A stretch of 64,000 nucleotides of DNA from Microvirga rosea (GCF_020595095.1 NZ_JAJDOP010000001.1:496001-560000); one strand, 5' to 3'; shown: positions 42,141 to 51,216, counted from the first letter of the stretch. A program made the numbers and translations. The notes: a model not told the origin generated them from the letters alone.

Positions 42141-42394
42141 CAACTCACCCTTATCTCGGAATGTGGGTCACCAAGGACGGCCATATTCGTCAGGAGCTTC
42201 TCCCGAACGGCCGTTATGACGAGGCGCGTGGTACCCGCAAAAGCGCCTACCAGGGGCGCTACGAAGTCCGCGGCAACAATATCGGCTATTGGGACGATGC
42301 CGGATTTACGGCCAGCGGCGAGTTCATCGACGATGTCCTTCACCACGGTGGAATGCTGTTCTATCGAGAACGACAGGTGAAGCCGCGTCCCTGA
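42137..42394 (+). CDS. Atu4866-like domain protein
   Basis: 85 residues. HPYLGMWVTKDGHIRQELLPNGRYDEARG, then YQGRYEVRGNNIGYWDDAGFTASGEF and MLFYRERQ, the pattern of the small beta-barrel protein family named after Agrobacterium Atu4866 (Pfam Agro_virD5-unrelated; structure known, function unknown). Start overlaps the stop of a 37-codon frame. A hairpin terminator follows directly. Often found beside SDR genes under LysR control, as here. Confidence 0.78.
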   Translation: MTTHPYLGMWVTKDGHIRQELLPNGRYDEARGTRKSAYQGRYEVRGNNIGYWDDAGFTASGEFIDDVLHHGGMLFYRERQVKPRP

Positions 42395-42743
42395 CATCCG
42401 CTGTGATCCCTGCCATGGCAAAATATGTGGCAGGGATGTCCAATTCTGGCGCGCCTGAGACCTCAGCTCGAAGGCAGCAATTCTCATTGAACCACACTCT
42501 TAATCTTGCTGTGCTCCCAGCAGGAGCTGGGTGGCCCGCAGATCGCCGGTTCTCCGATAGATCGTTGAGGTTGGGGTCCGCCACAGTGCGTGCATGCCGA
42601 CAAAGCCCACACTGAGTGTTCTTCGTAAAATCCTCGTCAGCTTACTAGACTAAGCCCGATGCCCTGCCCGTGACCGCAAAGAAGACTGCGAGCGTCTGCA
42701 CAAGCGTTGTGTTTTGCCGATGAGACATGCCGCGGTATTGACG
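42395..42743. other. Gap between convergent genes; holds a terminator, otherwise nothing seen
   Basis: 349 bp. Contains the hairpin at 42406-42437. No frame with RBS or similarity was found in the remainder. Confidence 0.4.
42406..42437 (+). terminator. Hairpin after Atu4866-like gene
   Basis: ATCCCTGCC (42406-42414) pairs perfectly with GGCAGGGAT (42429-42437) across an AT-rich 14-nt loop, 12 bp after the stop codon. No long T-run follows. Confidence 0.55.
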
Positions 42744-43382
42744 TCACGTTGCCAGGAGAAGGATGCCGCCTCCCGCCAAGACAACCCTCCAGAGGACATC
42801 CAGATTGATCCAACCCCGTCTAAGGAATCCGAGCCCTTTGTCATAGACGATTAGACTCATCGCTCCGATCACAGTCAGCATGGCCCCAGTGTGGACACCA
42901 AGCGCCACAAATGAAATCGGAACTGAGGACGAAGCGGTGAGCTCGCCTCCCATACCCGGCGAGACGCACAGCGATAGGAGCGCGGGGACCAGCATGAAGC
43001 CAGCTCCGTGAGCGCTGGCCATCATGAAGGACCACAAGGCCAGTCCGGACAAGCCGGTTTGCATTCCGATACGGATAGGAGTGCGATGGCCGGCGAGAGT
43101 GTGTGTGGCCGCCCAGACCAGCAGGAGGATTCCGGCGCTGCGTCTGAGGAGCCCCGCATCCATGACTGTTCCGAATACGATCACAGCCAGCAGGACGGCA
43201 CCCACCGCTGCAACATGGCCGAGGGCAATGGGCACGAGGGACAGAACCACTAGGCTCCGGCTCTGACGGTGCAGGCCGAGGGCGACGGCGAACAGCCAGC
43301 CCATAGCAGGGTTCAGCCCGTGAAAGGCGCCGAGCCCGACAAGCGCCATCCAAGGCCAGAGGGTGGATGAGAGCGTGTTCAT
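42744..43382 (-). CDS. Integral membrane protein, NicO/UreH-like transporter
   Basis: 212 residues, about six helices. The first segment ALVGLGAFHGLNPAMGWLFAVALGL carries the F-H-G-x-N-P motif of NicO/HoxN-like and related metal or small-molecule exporters, where the His near the N-terminus is functional. Then LVVLSLVPIALGHVAAVGAV with a second H, and FMMASAHGAGFMLVPALLSL with a third HG motif. Its start lies 31 bp downstream of the SBP56 gene on the same strand, so the two are probably co-transcribed. Metal or sulfur compound transport is possible; no firm function. Confidence 0.75.
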   Translation of the reverse strand: MNTLSSTLWPWMALVGLGAFHGLNPAMGWLFAVALGLHRQSRSLVVLSLVPIALGHVAAVGAVLLAVIVFGTVMDAGLLRRSAGILLLVWAATHTLAGHRTPIRIGMQTGLSGLALWSFMMASAHGAGFMLVPALLSLCVSPGMGGELTASSSVPISFVALGVHTGAMLTVIGAMSLIVYDKGLGFLRRGWINLDVLWRVVLAGGGILLLAT

Positions 43383-43413
43383 TCCAGGTCAGTTGCTAGC
43401 AGCATAGCGCGAC

Positions 43414-44808
43414 TTACGGATAGCAATAAGAGTCCGAGGAGCAATCGCCGCCTTCGAGCCGGACCTGATGCGGTCGATGCCCTCGAGGCCACTCGATGAA
43501 GAAGTTCTCGTCGAACGAGATGCCGCCCTCCGGCTCCACGTTCAACTTCACCATCCAGCCCTCAAAGCCGCGGTGGTAGAACTGCTGGTCGATGGGGCCG
43601 TAGAGCGAGTTGGTGAAGTACACTCGCCGCCCGTCCCGGCTGATCTCAACCATCTGTGGACCACCCGTCAGATGTCCGTTCCGGGCCTTGGGATGAGAGG
43701 CGCGGGACACGATCCCTCCGATCCGCACCTTGCCGGTCAGCTTGGGGTTCAGCGGGTCGGAGACTTCATATTGCTGGAGATCGCCCGTGCCCCAGCAGGA
43801 CACATAGAGAAACCGGTCATCCATGGACAGGTCGATATCGGTCACCAGCGGCGGTACTGCCCCAAAACCTTTAAGCAAATCCGGCAGGTCTTCTGGATCG
43901 GCGGGCTCGGCCGGGATGGTGATGACCTTTTTGGCCGCCCACCGGTCTCCCTCGCGATACCAAGTCCAGATCGACGAGGAGAGATCCTTCAGGCTGATCA
44001 CGCAGTTGACGAATCCGTAGGCCTTCGTCGGATTGTGCGCCGGGCGCAGCTCGAACACGAGCTGATGCTCCTCCCCGAAGTCGATTTCCTGAAGGTGCTT
44101 GCGCTTTAGCAGGTCCCAAAAGTGGAGGCGCCGTCCATAGCGTGAGCCGAGCAGGATCTCGGGAATAAGACCGTTCTCGAACGTATCAGGCGTGCCCCAT
44201 TCACTGGTCACCAGCGTGTCGTATCCTAGATGCCACCAGCCGTCATAGGCGAGCTGTTGTGGTCCCCGTTCGACTTCCCAGCGTCCAAGTGGCTCGAAGC
44301 TCTCGTGGTCCATGATGAAGACGCCGCCGGGCGCCTTGCCCTCCGCATTGCCAAGGGCTGTGACGTAAATGCCGTCCGGCCCGCAATGGACCGTATGCGG
44401 CCGGGTGTAGCCGGTCCGTTCGGCGATCACCTCAGGCTCGATCACCTTCACAATGGTGGGCGCGCGAGGGTCGGGCTTGGTGTCGATAATGTGGATGCGC
44501 GACGAGCGCAGCCCCGGCACGATAAGGAACCGCCGTTCCACGTGCGGGTGAGGCATGTTGGGACAAAGACAGGACGAACAGGCATTCCAGCCGAAATGGT
44601 GCAATTCGTCGCCCGTGTTGGGCATATCCACGGACCCGACGATCTGGGCATAGGATGGCGAGGCCGGGTCGAGATCGACCACCGCGATGCCATCGGGTCG
44701 TTGTCGGTCCGGATCGAACATGGCCACATAGGCCAGCGTCTCGGGCGGAGCCTTCTCGGCCAGGCGCGGCGATGGATAGAAACTCGGATCTGGCTGCCAA
44801 CGCGTCAC
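43414..44808 (-). CDS. Selenium-binding protein (SBP56)/methanethiol oxidase family
   Basis: 464 residues from GTG 44808 (SD AGGGAGGG). SBP56 landmarks: LAYVAMFDPDRQRPDGIAVVDLDPASP, ELHHFGWNACSSCLCPNM (conserved Cys pair), RPHTVHCGPDGIYVTALG, DTLVTSEWGTPDTFENG, HFWDLLKRKHLQEIDFGEEHQ, YVSCWGTGDLQQYEVSDP and GGPQMVEISRDGRRVYFTNSLY. Bacterial members of this seven-bladed propeller family are copper-dependent methanethiol oxidases (MtoX). MtoX is normally exported; no signal peptide is visible here, so a cytoplasmic location or a different export route should be considered. Co-transcribed with the membrane protein at 42744. Confidence 0.92.
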   Translation of the reverse strand: MTRWQPDPSFYPSPRLAEKAPPETLAYVAMFDPDRQRPDGIAVVDLDPASPSYAQIVGSVDMPNTGDELHHFGWNACSSCLCPNMPHPHVERRFLIVPGLRSSRIHIIDTKPDPRAPTIVKVIEPEVIAERTGYTRPHTVHCGPDGIYVTALGNAEGKAPGGVFIMDHESFEPLGRWEVERGPQQLAYDGWWHLGYDTLVTSEWGTPDTFENGLIPEILLGSRYGRRLHFWDLLKRKHLQEIDFGEEHQLVFELRPAHNPTKAYGFVNCVISLKDLSSSIWTWYREGDRWAAKKVITIPAEPADPEDLPDLLKGFGAVPPLVTDIDLSMDDRFLYVSCWGTGDLQQYEVSDPLNPKLTGKVRIGGIVSRASHPKARNGHLTGGPQMVEISRDGRRVYFTNSLYGPIDQQFYHRGFEGWMVKLNVEPEGGISFDENFFIEWPRGHRPHQVRLEGGDCSSDSYCYP

Positions 44809-45175
44809 GACACCCTCCCTGATCGCCCCCTGGGCCGATGGTAAGTGTCCTTATCCTTGTGCTGACTCCGGCATCATATCCCATCCTCCAACGTGTGTCG
44901 CCCCAAACATCGACAAAAGAGCCGATAGCGGACGCCGCCTGATGGCACTGAGCTGAAGCAAGAAAAGATGAGGTCCGCACAACGAAGAAAACCGGACATT
45001 CCTGACAGGTTGGAGAGTTCACGGGCTCTCCAACGCCTCAGAGCCCTTTGCCTTCGCGTTCGGCAGTGCAGCAATGATCGGAAGGGGGCTTGAAGGGCAG
45101 TCTCAGGGCCTACGCGTACTTGGCTCAGCTGCCTGGATGTGAGAGGTGGCCTAAGTCAACGATTGTCGTCAAGCA
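44809..45175. other. 367-bp divergent intergenic region, no gene seen
   Basis: Lies between the SBP56 gene (minus) and a GNAT gene (plus) and must carry both promoters. Frames present have no RBS and are Cys/Arg-rich in the manner of noise. A short inverted pair GTCAACGATTGTCGTCAAGC near 45155-45175 is noted without assignment. Confidence 0.35.
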
Positions 45176-45724
45176 ATGAGAAACAAAATGACTATCTCGA
45201 TCCGTTCAGCACAGGAGATCGATGCACCGCTAATTGCACGATTGCATTTTCATACCTGGCGGGAGACCTATCGAGACCTTGCTCCCCAAGCTGCATTTGA
45301 CGGCGTGACAGAGGAGGTCAGGCTCGCCCGATGGCAAAACCTGCTGGCGAGCGAAGGGAGCAAGCGGGTAATTCTACTTGCAGAGATCGACGAGCAATTG
45401 GCAGGCTTTGGTATGGCAGGACCAGCCTCGCACGAGATCTTTCAGAGCAGAGCTGAGATCAAGTTTCTCTATGTGGGGGCAGCATTCAAGCGCAGAGGCG
45501 TCGGCCGCAAGCTTCTGCTCCACCTCGCGCGCCACATGATGAAAGCCGGATACAACGGGGTAGGACTTGGTGTCGTTGTCGGGAACGATCCGGCTATTGC
45601 GTTCTATGAAGGGATGAAAGGGACAAGGGCAGGAATCTACGCCGATCCTGGTCCCGTCTGGCGCTCCGATAATTACCTATATGTATGGGATAATCTTCCG
45701 GATCTCATTGGACAGGAGCTGTAG
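45176..45724 (+). CDS. GNAT-family N-acetyltransferase
   Basis: 182 residues from ATG 45176 or 178 from ATG 45188. TISIRSAQEIDAPLIARLHFHTWRETYRDL, AEIDEQLAGFGMAGPAS, EIKFLYVGAAFKRRGVGRKLLLHLARHM (acetyl-CoA loop RRGVGR) and GVVVGNDPAIAFYEGM, the classic GNAT order. The N-terminal wording resembles the YjgM/ribosomal-type group with an aromatic-rich acceptor site. Acceptor unknown. It ends close to a strong intrinsic-type hairpin. Confidence 0.87.
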   Translation: MRNKMTISIRSAQEIDAPLIARLHFHTWRETYRDLAPQAAFDGVTEEVRLARWQNLLASEGSKRVILLAEIDEQLAGFGMAGPASHEIFQSRAEIKFLYVGAAFKRRGVGRKLLLHLARHMMKAGYNGVGLGVVVGNDPAIAFYEGMKGTRAGIYADPGPVWRSDNYLYVWDNLPDLIGQEL

Positions 45725-45790
45725 GGCGGTTCTTGAGCGCCAAACAGCGTGCCGCGCCATGCTCTCTCGATTCCGTCGAATAGGACAGTG

Positions 45791-45820
45791 ATGGGCTCAG
45801 GCGTTATCGCCTGAGCCCAT
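45791..45820. terminator. Strong bidirectional terminator hairpin
   Basis: ATGGGCTCAGGCG (45791-45803) and CGCCTGAGCCCAT (45808-45820) form a perfect 13-bp stem with loop TTAT, followed by TTTCATGTTT on the plus strand. It separates the GNAT gene (plus) from the ABC binding protein gene (minus, stop 9 bp away). Confidence 0.85.
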
Positions 45821-45828
45821 TTTCATGT

Positions 45829-46662
45829 TTAGTCTTTACCCTGATTGATGGCGATGGGCGTAAGCTTGTTCGCCTGGAGACCGTATTTCTTCAGAATCTC
45901 GTCATAGACGCCTTTTTGCTGAAGGCGCTCAAGCCCTTCCTTGACGGCATCGCGCAGCTGAGTTTCGGTCTTGAGCACCGGAATGCCGGAGAGGGAAACC
46001 GTGAAGGCCTCACCGATGAGCACGTAACTGTTGGGCTCCTGCGACTGGAAGTACGGCAGCGTCTCATTGCCCTGAACAGCTGCATCAAGGCGTTGAGTCT
46101 TCAGCTGTGTCCGGGCGTCTGCGGACCCTTCGGTGCCGATTGCCTCAATGGCAGGCTTTCCCTTGGCCACACAGTTAGCTTGGCTCCACTCGCTGATCTG
46201 TCGCGGCCAATTGGTAGAGCGGCTCGCACCGACCTTCTTGCCGCACAGATCCTCGGGTGTTTTGAGAGACGCCGCCATGGCGGGCGAGGTGTAGAATTGC
46301 GCGCCGGATTTCATGTAGTCGACGAAGTCCACAATTTCACGACGGGCCGGAAGGTCGCTCATTCCGGCGAGTGCGATGTCGACCCGCGCCGTCTGAAGGG
46401 ACGGTATCATCTGGGCGAAGGCGATTTCCTGCCATTCGATGCCAACACCGAGTTCCTTTGCGAGGGCCTCGCCAAGATCGATATCAAAGCCCGAGAGCTT
46501 GTTGGTGGCTGGATCCTTAAAGGTGATCGGCGCGTAATTCGGCATGGTCGCGACGACGATCTTTCCGGCTTTCTTGATCCGATCCGGAAGTTCCGCCGCG
46601 TGGGAGGAAGCCGCAAAGCCTAAAGCGAGCACGCTCGCGAGCAAACCTACTTTCAGTCTCAT
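45829..46662 (-). CDS. Polar amino-acid ABC transporter substrate-binding protein
   Basis: 277 residues from ATG 46662 (SD AGGAAAGG). Signal peptide MRLKVGLLASVLALGFAASS, cleavage after SHA. SBP_bac_3 fold: KIVVATMPNYAPITFKDPATNKLSGFDIDLGEALAKELGV, then QTARVDIALAGMSDLPARRE and the second-lobe motif GKKVGASRSTNWP. Ends IAINQGKD. It binds a polar or cyclic amino acid for the permease and ATPase encoded just upstream. The neighbouring ArgH-family lyase suggests a substrate with an N-substituted aspartate or succinyl group (inference). Confidence 0.92.
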   Translation of the reverse strand: MRLKVGLLASVLALGFAASSHAAELPDRIKKAGKIVVATMPNYAPITFKDPATNKLSGFDIDLGEALAKELGVGIEWQEIAFAQMIPSLQTARVDIALAGMSDLPARREIVDFVDYMKSGAQFYTSPAMAASLKTPEDLCGKKVGASRSTNWPRQISEWSQANCVAKGKPAIEAIGTEGSADARTQLKTQRLDAAVQGNETLPYFQSQEPNSYVLIGEAFTVSLSGIPVLKTETQLRDAVKEGLERLQQKGVYDEILKKYGLQANKLTPIAINQGKD

Positions 46663-46692
46663 TGTCGTCGGTCCTTTCCTGAGGAACATTTA

Positions 46693-47457
46693 TTAAGCGA
46701 GTACGGCCGCGATGAAGTCGCGCGTTCTCTGTTGTTTGGGGTGCACCAGCACCTCCTGCGGCGAGCCCCGTTCCACAATGGCTCCCCGATCCATGAAGGC
46801 GACTTCGTTCGCAACCTCGCGCGCAAATCCAAGCTCATGGGTCACGACAATCATCGTCATTCCCGAGTGGGCCAGATCTCTCATGACGGCAAGAACCTCG
46901 CCAACCAGCTCCGGATCGAGCGCCGAGGTCGGCTCGTCGAACAACATCAGCTTGGGCTTCATGGCGAGCGCACGAGCAATTGCCACGCGCTGCTGTTGGC
47001 CGCCAGAAAGTTCCGAGGGATAGGCATCACGCTTTGCGGAAAGCCCTACACGTTCCAGCAGCGCCATGGCTTCGCCGACGACTTCGTTGCGGCGACGCTT
47101 CTGCACGATCAATGGCCCTTCGATGATGTTCTCGAGTGCCGTCAAGTGTTGGAACAGATTGAAACGCTGGAACACCATGCCGCTCGTCAGCCGCTGACGG
47201 GCTATCTCCGCATCGGTCAGTTCATAAAGCTTGTCGCCGACGCGGCGGTAGCCGATGAGCTCGCCGTCGACCCAAATGGCTCCGGAATCGATCCGTTCCA
47301 GCTGGTTGATGCAGCGAAGAAGCGTGCTCTTACCGGATCCTGAAGGTCCTACTATGCAAAGTACCTGGCCGGCCGGAATTTCGATCGACACACCGTCAAG
47401 GGCCTGAACGGTGCCGAATGCTTTGCGCACATCGGCCGCAACGACGATAGGCATCAT
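46693..47457 (-). CDS. Amino-acid ABC transporter ATP-binding protein (GlnQ/HisP type)
   Basis: 254 residues. Walker [19 protein letters not shown], signature [17 protein letters not shown], Walker [21 protein letters not shown], and H-loop [15 protein letters not shown]. The insertion after the Q-loop region ([20 protein letters not shown]) is seen in the histidine/opine-type ATPases. It lies 30 bp after the binding-protein stop and 3 bp from the permease gene, so the three form one operon with the lyase. Confidence 0.94.
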   Translation of the reverse strand: MMPIVVAADVRKAFGTVQALDGVSIEIPAGQVLCIVGPSGSGKSTLLRCINQLERIDSGAIWVDGELIGYRRVGDKLYELTDAEIARQRLTSGMVFQRFNLFQHLTALENIIEGPLIVQKRRRNEVVGEAMALLERVGLSAKRDAYPSELSGGQQQRVAIARALAMKPKLMLFDEPTSALDPELVGEVLAVMRDLAHSGMTMIVVTHELGFAREVANEVAFMDRGAIVERGSPQEVLVHPKQQRTRDFIAAVLA

Positions 47458-47460
47458 GGA

Positions 47461-48369
47461 TCAACCCTCCAAGGCCGGTCGGGCAACCCGTCGAGACCGG
47501 CGGCTCGAGCCCTTGGCGAAGTGGCGCTCCAGGAAATGCTGAGCGATACTCAGGATCGTCACGATCATCAGATACCAGCCGGCAGACACGATCAGGAGCT
47601 CAATGACCCGCGCATTGGCAAAGTAAATCGTCTGTGCGTTGCGCAGCACCTCTGCAAAGCCGATCACGCTTGCGATGGAGGTGAGCTTCACCATGCTGAT
47701 CACCTCATTGCCAACCGGTGGTATGATGACCCGCATGGCCTGCGGAAGAATGATGCGGCGCAGGGTTGTCAGACGCGTCATGCCGATAGCCTTGGCGGCT
47801 TCAGTCTGGCCCGCGTCGACGGACAGGATTCCTGAACGCACGACCTCTGCCGTGTAGGCGCCCTGATTGATACCGAGGCCGAGCAGCGTTGCCACGAACG
47901 GAGTCATCACATCTACCATGCGGGCTTCAAACAGACCTGGGATCCCGATGCGAGGGAACACAAGAGCGAGATTAAACCAGATCAAAAGCTGAAGAAGAAG
48001 TGGAGTGCCGCGAAAGAACCAGATGTAGAAGATGGCGACGCCCTTTAGCACCGGATTGGGGGACATCACCATGATGGCGAACAGGACGCCGAGCGCGATG
48101 CCCAGAGCCATGGCGCAGACCGTCATGATGATTGTGTTGCCCAGACCGCTGATGATGGATTGCGCGGTGAAGAACTGCCCAACCACTGTCCAGTCGATCT
48201 GCCCTTCCGCGAAGGCCTTTATCACGTAGGCAAGCGCTGCGAGGAGCAGTGCGCTTGCAACCCAACGTCCATAATGACGGCGGGGTACATGAGTAAGATG
48301 AGCGATGGAAGGATCGAATCCTCCGGTCTTCCCCCCGCCCATTGAGGAGAATGCGCTGGTACTATTCAT
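47461..48369 (-). CDS. Amino-acid ABC transporter permease (HisM/GlnP type)
   Basis: 302 residues, SD AAAGGAGATAACC. Five or six membrane helices (VASALLLAALAYVIKAF, GLGNTIIMTVCAMALGIALG). Cytoplasmic EAA motif QTEAAKAIGMTRLTTLRRIILPQA is typical of the PAAT family. GIFYIWFFRGTPLLLQLL (FRGTPLL) is the family hallmark. A single permease gene, so it probably functions as a homodimer. Confidence 0.93.
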   Translation of the reverse strand: MNSTSAFSSMGGGKTGGFDPSIAHLTHVPRRHYGRWVASALLLAALAYVIKAFAEGQIDWTVVGQFFTAQSIISGLGNTIIMTVCAMALGIALGVLFAIMVMSPNPVLKGVAIFYIWFFRGTPLLLQLLIWFNLALVFPRIGIPGLFEARMVDVMTPFVATLLGLGINQGAYTAEVVRSGILSVDAGQTEAAKAIGMTRLTTLRRIILPQAMRVIIPPVGNEVISMVKLTSIASVIGFAEVLRNAQTIYFANARVIELLIVSAGWYLMIVTILSIAQHFLERHFAKGSSRRSRRVARPALEG

Positions 48370-48396
48370 TCCGGTTATCTCCTTTCATCTCTCTGT

Positions 48397-49821
48397 TCAG
48401 ATCCGCGGGCCGTCATAGCGCATTGCCCAGTTGCGCTGGGTGCCGAAATCCGAACGCAGCCGAGCAAGCTGTTCAGCCACCCGGTGCGGAGCCGTTCCGC
48501 CATAGCCGTCGCGGGCCGAGATGGCCGCATCCGGCGTAAGGTGTGTCATGAGAGCCGGGTTCAGGCGCGGGTCCACAAGGGTCAGATCGCCTGCGCTCAG
48601 GTCCTCAAGGCCGATATTGTGCTCTTCGCAATATCGGACCAGGCGGCCGGTGATCTCATGTGCCTCCGAGAATGGAACGCCTTGGCGAGCAAGCCAGTCA
48701 GCGACTTCGGTTGCAAGCGTGAAGCCATCCGTTGCCTGACGGCGCATTTCGTCGGCATTGACCCGCATCGTCCGGATCATTCCGGCCATGGCCGGGAGCA
48801 CAAGCAGCAACGTGTCGACTGCCTCGAATGCGGCACGCTTGTCTTCTACGAGGTCGCGATTGTAGGCGAAGGGTAGTCCCTTCAGTGCTGTCAGCATCGT
48901 GCCGACCCCGCCGATGAGGCGTGCGGCACGACCGCGGGTCAATTCCGCGATGTCGGCGTTTTTTTTCTGCGGCATGATCGATGAGCCGGTCGCATACGCA
49001 TCGTCGAGCGCGATCCACCGGAATTGGCGCGAGGACCAGAGAAAGATCTCCTCGGCTAGGCGGGACAGGTTTACGCCGATCATTGCAGCGACAAACAGAA
49101 ATTCCGTTACATGATCGCGGCTTCCAACCGCATCGATCGAGTTTTCACAAGGAGCATCGTAACCGAGTTCCCGGGCGGAGAATTCGGGCGACTTGGCAAT
49201 GGCTGACCCAGCAAGTGCCGCGGCCCCGAGTGGGGAGCGCGCCGCGCGACGGTCCCAATCCTGCATACGGCCGATGTCACGAGTAAAGCCTTGGGCATGC
49301 GCAAGAAGCTGGTGCGCAAAGCTCACGGGCTGCGCAGGCTGAAGATGGGTAAAGCCTGGTGCTATGGTTCCGAGGTGCTGTTCGGCCTGAAGGGACAGAG
49401 CTTCTTGCAAGCTCAACAGATCGATGACGATCCGCCTGGCCTGCTCCCTGAGATAGAGTTTGAGGTCGTTGGCTGCCTGATCGTTGCGCGAGCGGCCGGC
49501 TCGGAGCTTGCCGCCAAGCGGCCCGAGCCGTTCAATGAGTTCGCGCTCCAGAAAGGTGTGCACATCCTCATCCTCTTGAGAGGGAACAAGGGTTCCGGCG
49601 GCGATCTCAGTCTGTAGAGCCGCAAGGGCCGCGGCGATTGTCTCACTTTCGTCTTGGGTGAGCAGCCCGGCTCTTACGAGCTCCCGCGCATGAGAGAATG
49701 AGGCCGCCAGATCATAAGCAGCCAATCGGAAATGGCTGGCATCCGAGCGAGAGAGGGCCATGAGCTCCGGGGCAGGACCTGAGCGGAAGCGTGAAGCCCA
49801 CAGAACGTTGGTCGATGTCAT
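48397..49821 (-). CDS. ArgH-family lyase (argininosuccinate lyase paralogue)
   Basis: 474 residues from ATG 49821 (SD GGGAGATTGGC); 16 upstream codons are not family-like. Family features: LWASRFRSGPAPELMALSRS, EDVHTFLERELIERLGPLGGKLRAGRSRNDQAANDLKLYL, PGFTHLQPAQPVSFAHQLLAH (THLQxAQP), and the signature GSSIMPQKKNADIAELTRGRAARL with the mobile catalytic loop. The fold includes argininosuccinate, aspartase and fumarase enzymes and EDDS lyase. Location with a polar amino-acid importer and divergent LysR, away from other arginine genes, suggests a catabolic C-N lyase that releases fumarate from an imported N-substituted aspartate; this is inference. Confidence 0.88.
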   Translation of the reverse strand: MTSTNVLWASRFRSGPAPELMALSRSDASHFRLAAYDLAASFSHARELVRAGLLTQDESETIAAALAALQTEIAAGTLVPSQEDEDVHTFLERELIERLGPLGGKLRAGRSRNDQAANDLKLYLREQARRIVIDLLSLQEALSLQAEQHLGTIAPGFTHLQPAQPVSFAHQLLAHAQGFTRDIGRMQDWDRRAARSPLGAAALAGSAIAKSPEFSARELGYDAPCENSIDAVGSRDHVTEFLFVAAMIGVNLSRLAEEIFLWSSRQFRWIALDDAYATGSSIMPQKKNADIAELTRGRAARLIGGVGTMLTALKGLPFAYNRDLVEDKRAAFEAVDTLLLVLPAMAGMIRTMRVNADEMRRQATDGFTLATEVADWLARQGVPFSEAHEITGRLVRYCEEHNIGLEDLSAGDLTLVDPRLNPALMTHLTPDAAISARDGYGGTAPHRVAEQLARLRSDFGTQRNWAMRYDGPRI

Positions 49822-49891
49822 GCCAATCTCCCTTTTCCTTGGTGTCCCAAGGGAGCCTGCGGCTGGCAAATGAAAATTCGTCGCTTCGGTA

Positions 49892-49909
49892 TTCTATTTT
49901 GGAATAGAA
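49892..49909. promoter_or_regulatory. LysR-type operator between lyase and regulator genes
   Basis: TTCTATTTTGGAATAGAA has perfect 7-bp arms TTCTATT / AATAGAA around TTGG. It lies in the 124-bp divergent gap, 70 bp from the lyase start and 36 bp from the regulator start, the usual place for the LysR regulatory site. Confidence 0.7.
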
Positions 49910-49945
49910 AGATTGTTGTCCCTTTTCATCTCTGTACCGAGGCCT

Positions 49946-50839
49946 ATGACGATCCAGCACCTCCCCGGCTCTATGACCGCCCTTCGCGTCCTCCTCGCCG
50001 TGGCCGAACACGGTACGGCCTCTGCCGCTGCCGCGGCAGTCAACCTGACCCAGAGCGCCGTGAGCAAGCATCTGCGTGGCCTGGAGGAGACATTAGGGAT
50101 TTCTCTGTTCGCCCGCAGCAGCCGCGGCCTCATACCGACGGAAGCCGGGCAGATCTATGTGAAACATGTCCGCCGTGCTCTCGCAGAGCTTGAGGCGGGC
50201 AGCGCCCAGATCTCCGCCCTAAAGGCATCGCCCTGGTCCGTGAGGCTCCACGTCCTGCCGATCATCGGCGATCGCTGGCTTGTGCCGCGCTTCTCGCGGT
50301 TCGCAGAGCTCCATCCCGAGATCGACGTGCAATTCACGACTTTTGTAACAGCCGACACGGCTGAAGCGGCCGATGGGGTGTTCCGGTTCGGAGAGGGCCA
50401 ATGGCCGGGGCATCGAGGCTACTACTTGTTCGGCCGTGATGTGGCTTTGGTCGGCGCTCCATCCTTTGTTGCGCGCCTGGGCGGGATTGAGACAGCGGAC
50501 GACGTGCGCCGCTATACCGTACTCGATCATTTCCAGACGCCTCTTCGCTGGAGCGAGTTTGCTGAGGCGCATGGGCTTGATGACTTCATGCCCGTCCATA
50601 CAACTCGGTTCGGCTTCTATTCGCTGGTCATCCGAGCGGCAATCTCAGGCCAAGGCCTCGCGCTGGTTCCGCGCCGGCTCGTGCAGGAGGAACTTGAGAC
50701 CGGGCGCTTGGTAAACCCGGCCGGGCTCGGCTTCAAAAGCCGTAACGCCTATTGGTTCACGACGCCTGAGGATCGCGCCCCTCGCCCCGGTCTGGAAGCA
50801 TTTCGGAAATGGCTGTTGGAAGAAGTGCAGGCGTCCTGA
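49946..50839 (+). CDS. LysR-family transcriptional regulator (GcvA/AmpR-like group)
   Basis: 297 residues from ATG 49946 (11 codons further upstream in frame begin with TTG). HTH: GSMTALRVLLAVAEHGTASAAAAAVNLTQSAVSKHLRGLEETLGISL. Effector domain with VRLHVLPIIGDRWLVPRFSRFAELHPEIDVQF and the closing EAFRKWLLEEV, as in GcvA-type regulators. Divergent from the lyase/transporter operon with a palindrome between them. Expected to activate that operon when its substrate is present. Confidence 0.9.
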   Translation: MTIQHLPGSMTALRVLLAVAEHGTASAAAAAVNLTQSAVSKHLRGLEETLGISLFARSSRGLIPTEAGQIYVKHVRRALAELEAGSAQISALKASPWSVRLHVLPIIGDRWLVPRFSRFAELHPEIDVQFTTFVTADTAEAADGVFRFGEGQWPGHRGYYLFGRDVALVGAPSFVARLGGIETADDVRRYTVLDHFQTPLRWSEFAEAHGLDDFMPVHTTRFGFYSLVIRAAISGQGLALVPRRLVQEELETGRLVNPAGLGFKSRNAYWFTTPEDRAPRPGLEAFRKWLLEEVQAS

Positions 50840-51216
50840 CGGCATTGCAAGTCCAACGGCTTGGTCCAGAGAGCGCTGGAGGTTCGGGACGTTTTGTCCT
50901 TAAGCCGCTGACGACACGGGGCCCATCGTCGCCGAGTATCCGGACCGGCGGGGTGAGCGGACCGTTACACGGCCACGCTTACGAGCCGTGTTTGACCCGG
51001 AGAATAAACCTCGCTCACAGGATCGAGCATCCTCGGGCGGCCCCGAGATTCGTGTGATGGCCGCCTTCATCGTACAAGTCGCCCACCACGAACAGCCGAG
51101 CAGCTACCCCGGTCATGAGACGGTTCTGCCTGAGAAGAGGGGAGAACCTTCCTCGACTGCTTCCAGGCTTTAATCAGGTGCCCTGCGAAATGGTGGGACG
51201 ACGCATGTTGGCCACA
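50840..51216. other. 377-bp gap between convergent genes, nothing recognised
   Basis: Between the LysR stop and the stop of the phosphodiesterase gene. Frames here have no RBS or domain similarity. No strong hairpin was noticed by eye. Confidence 0.35.
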
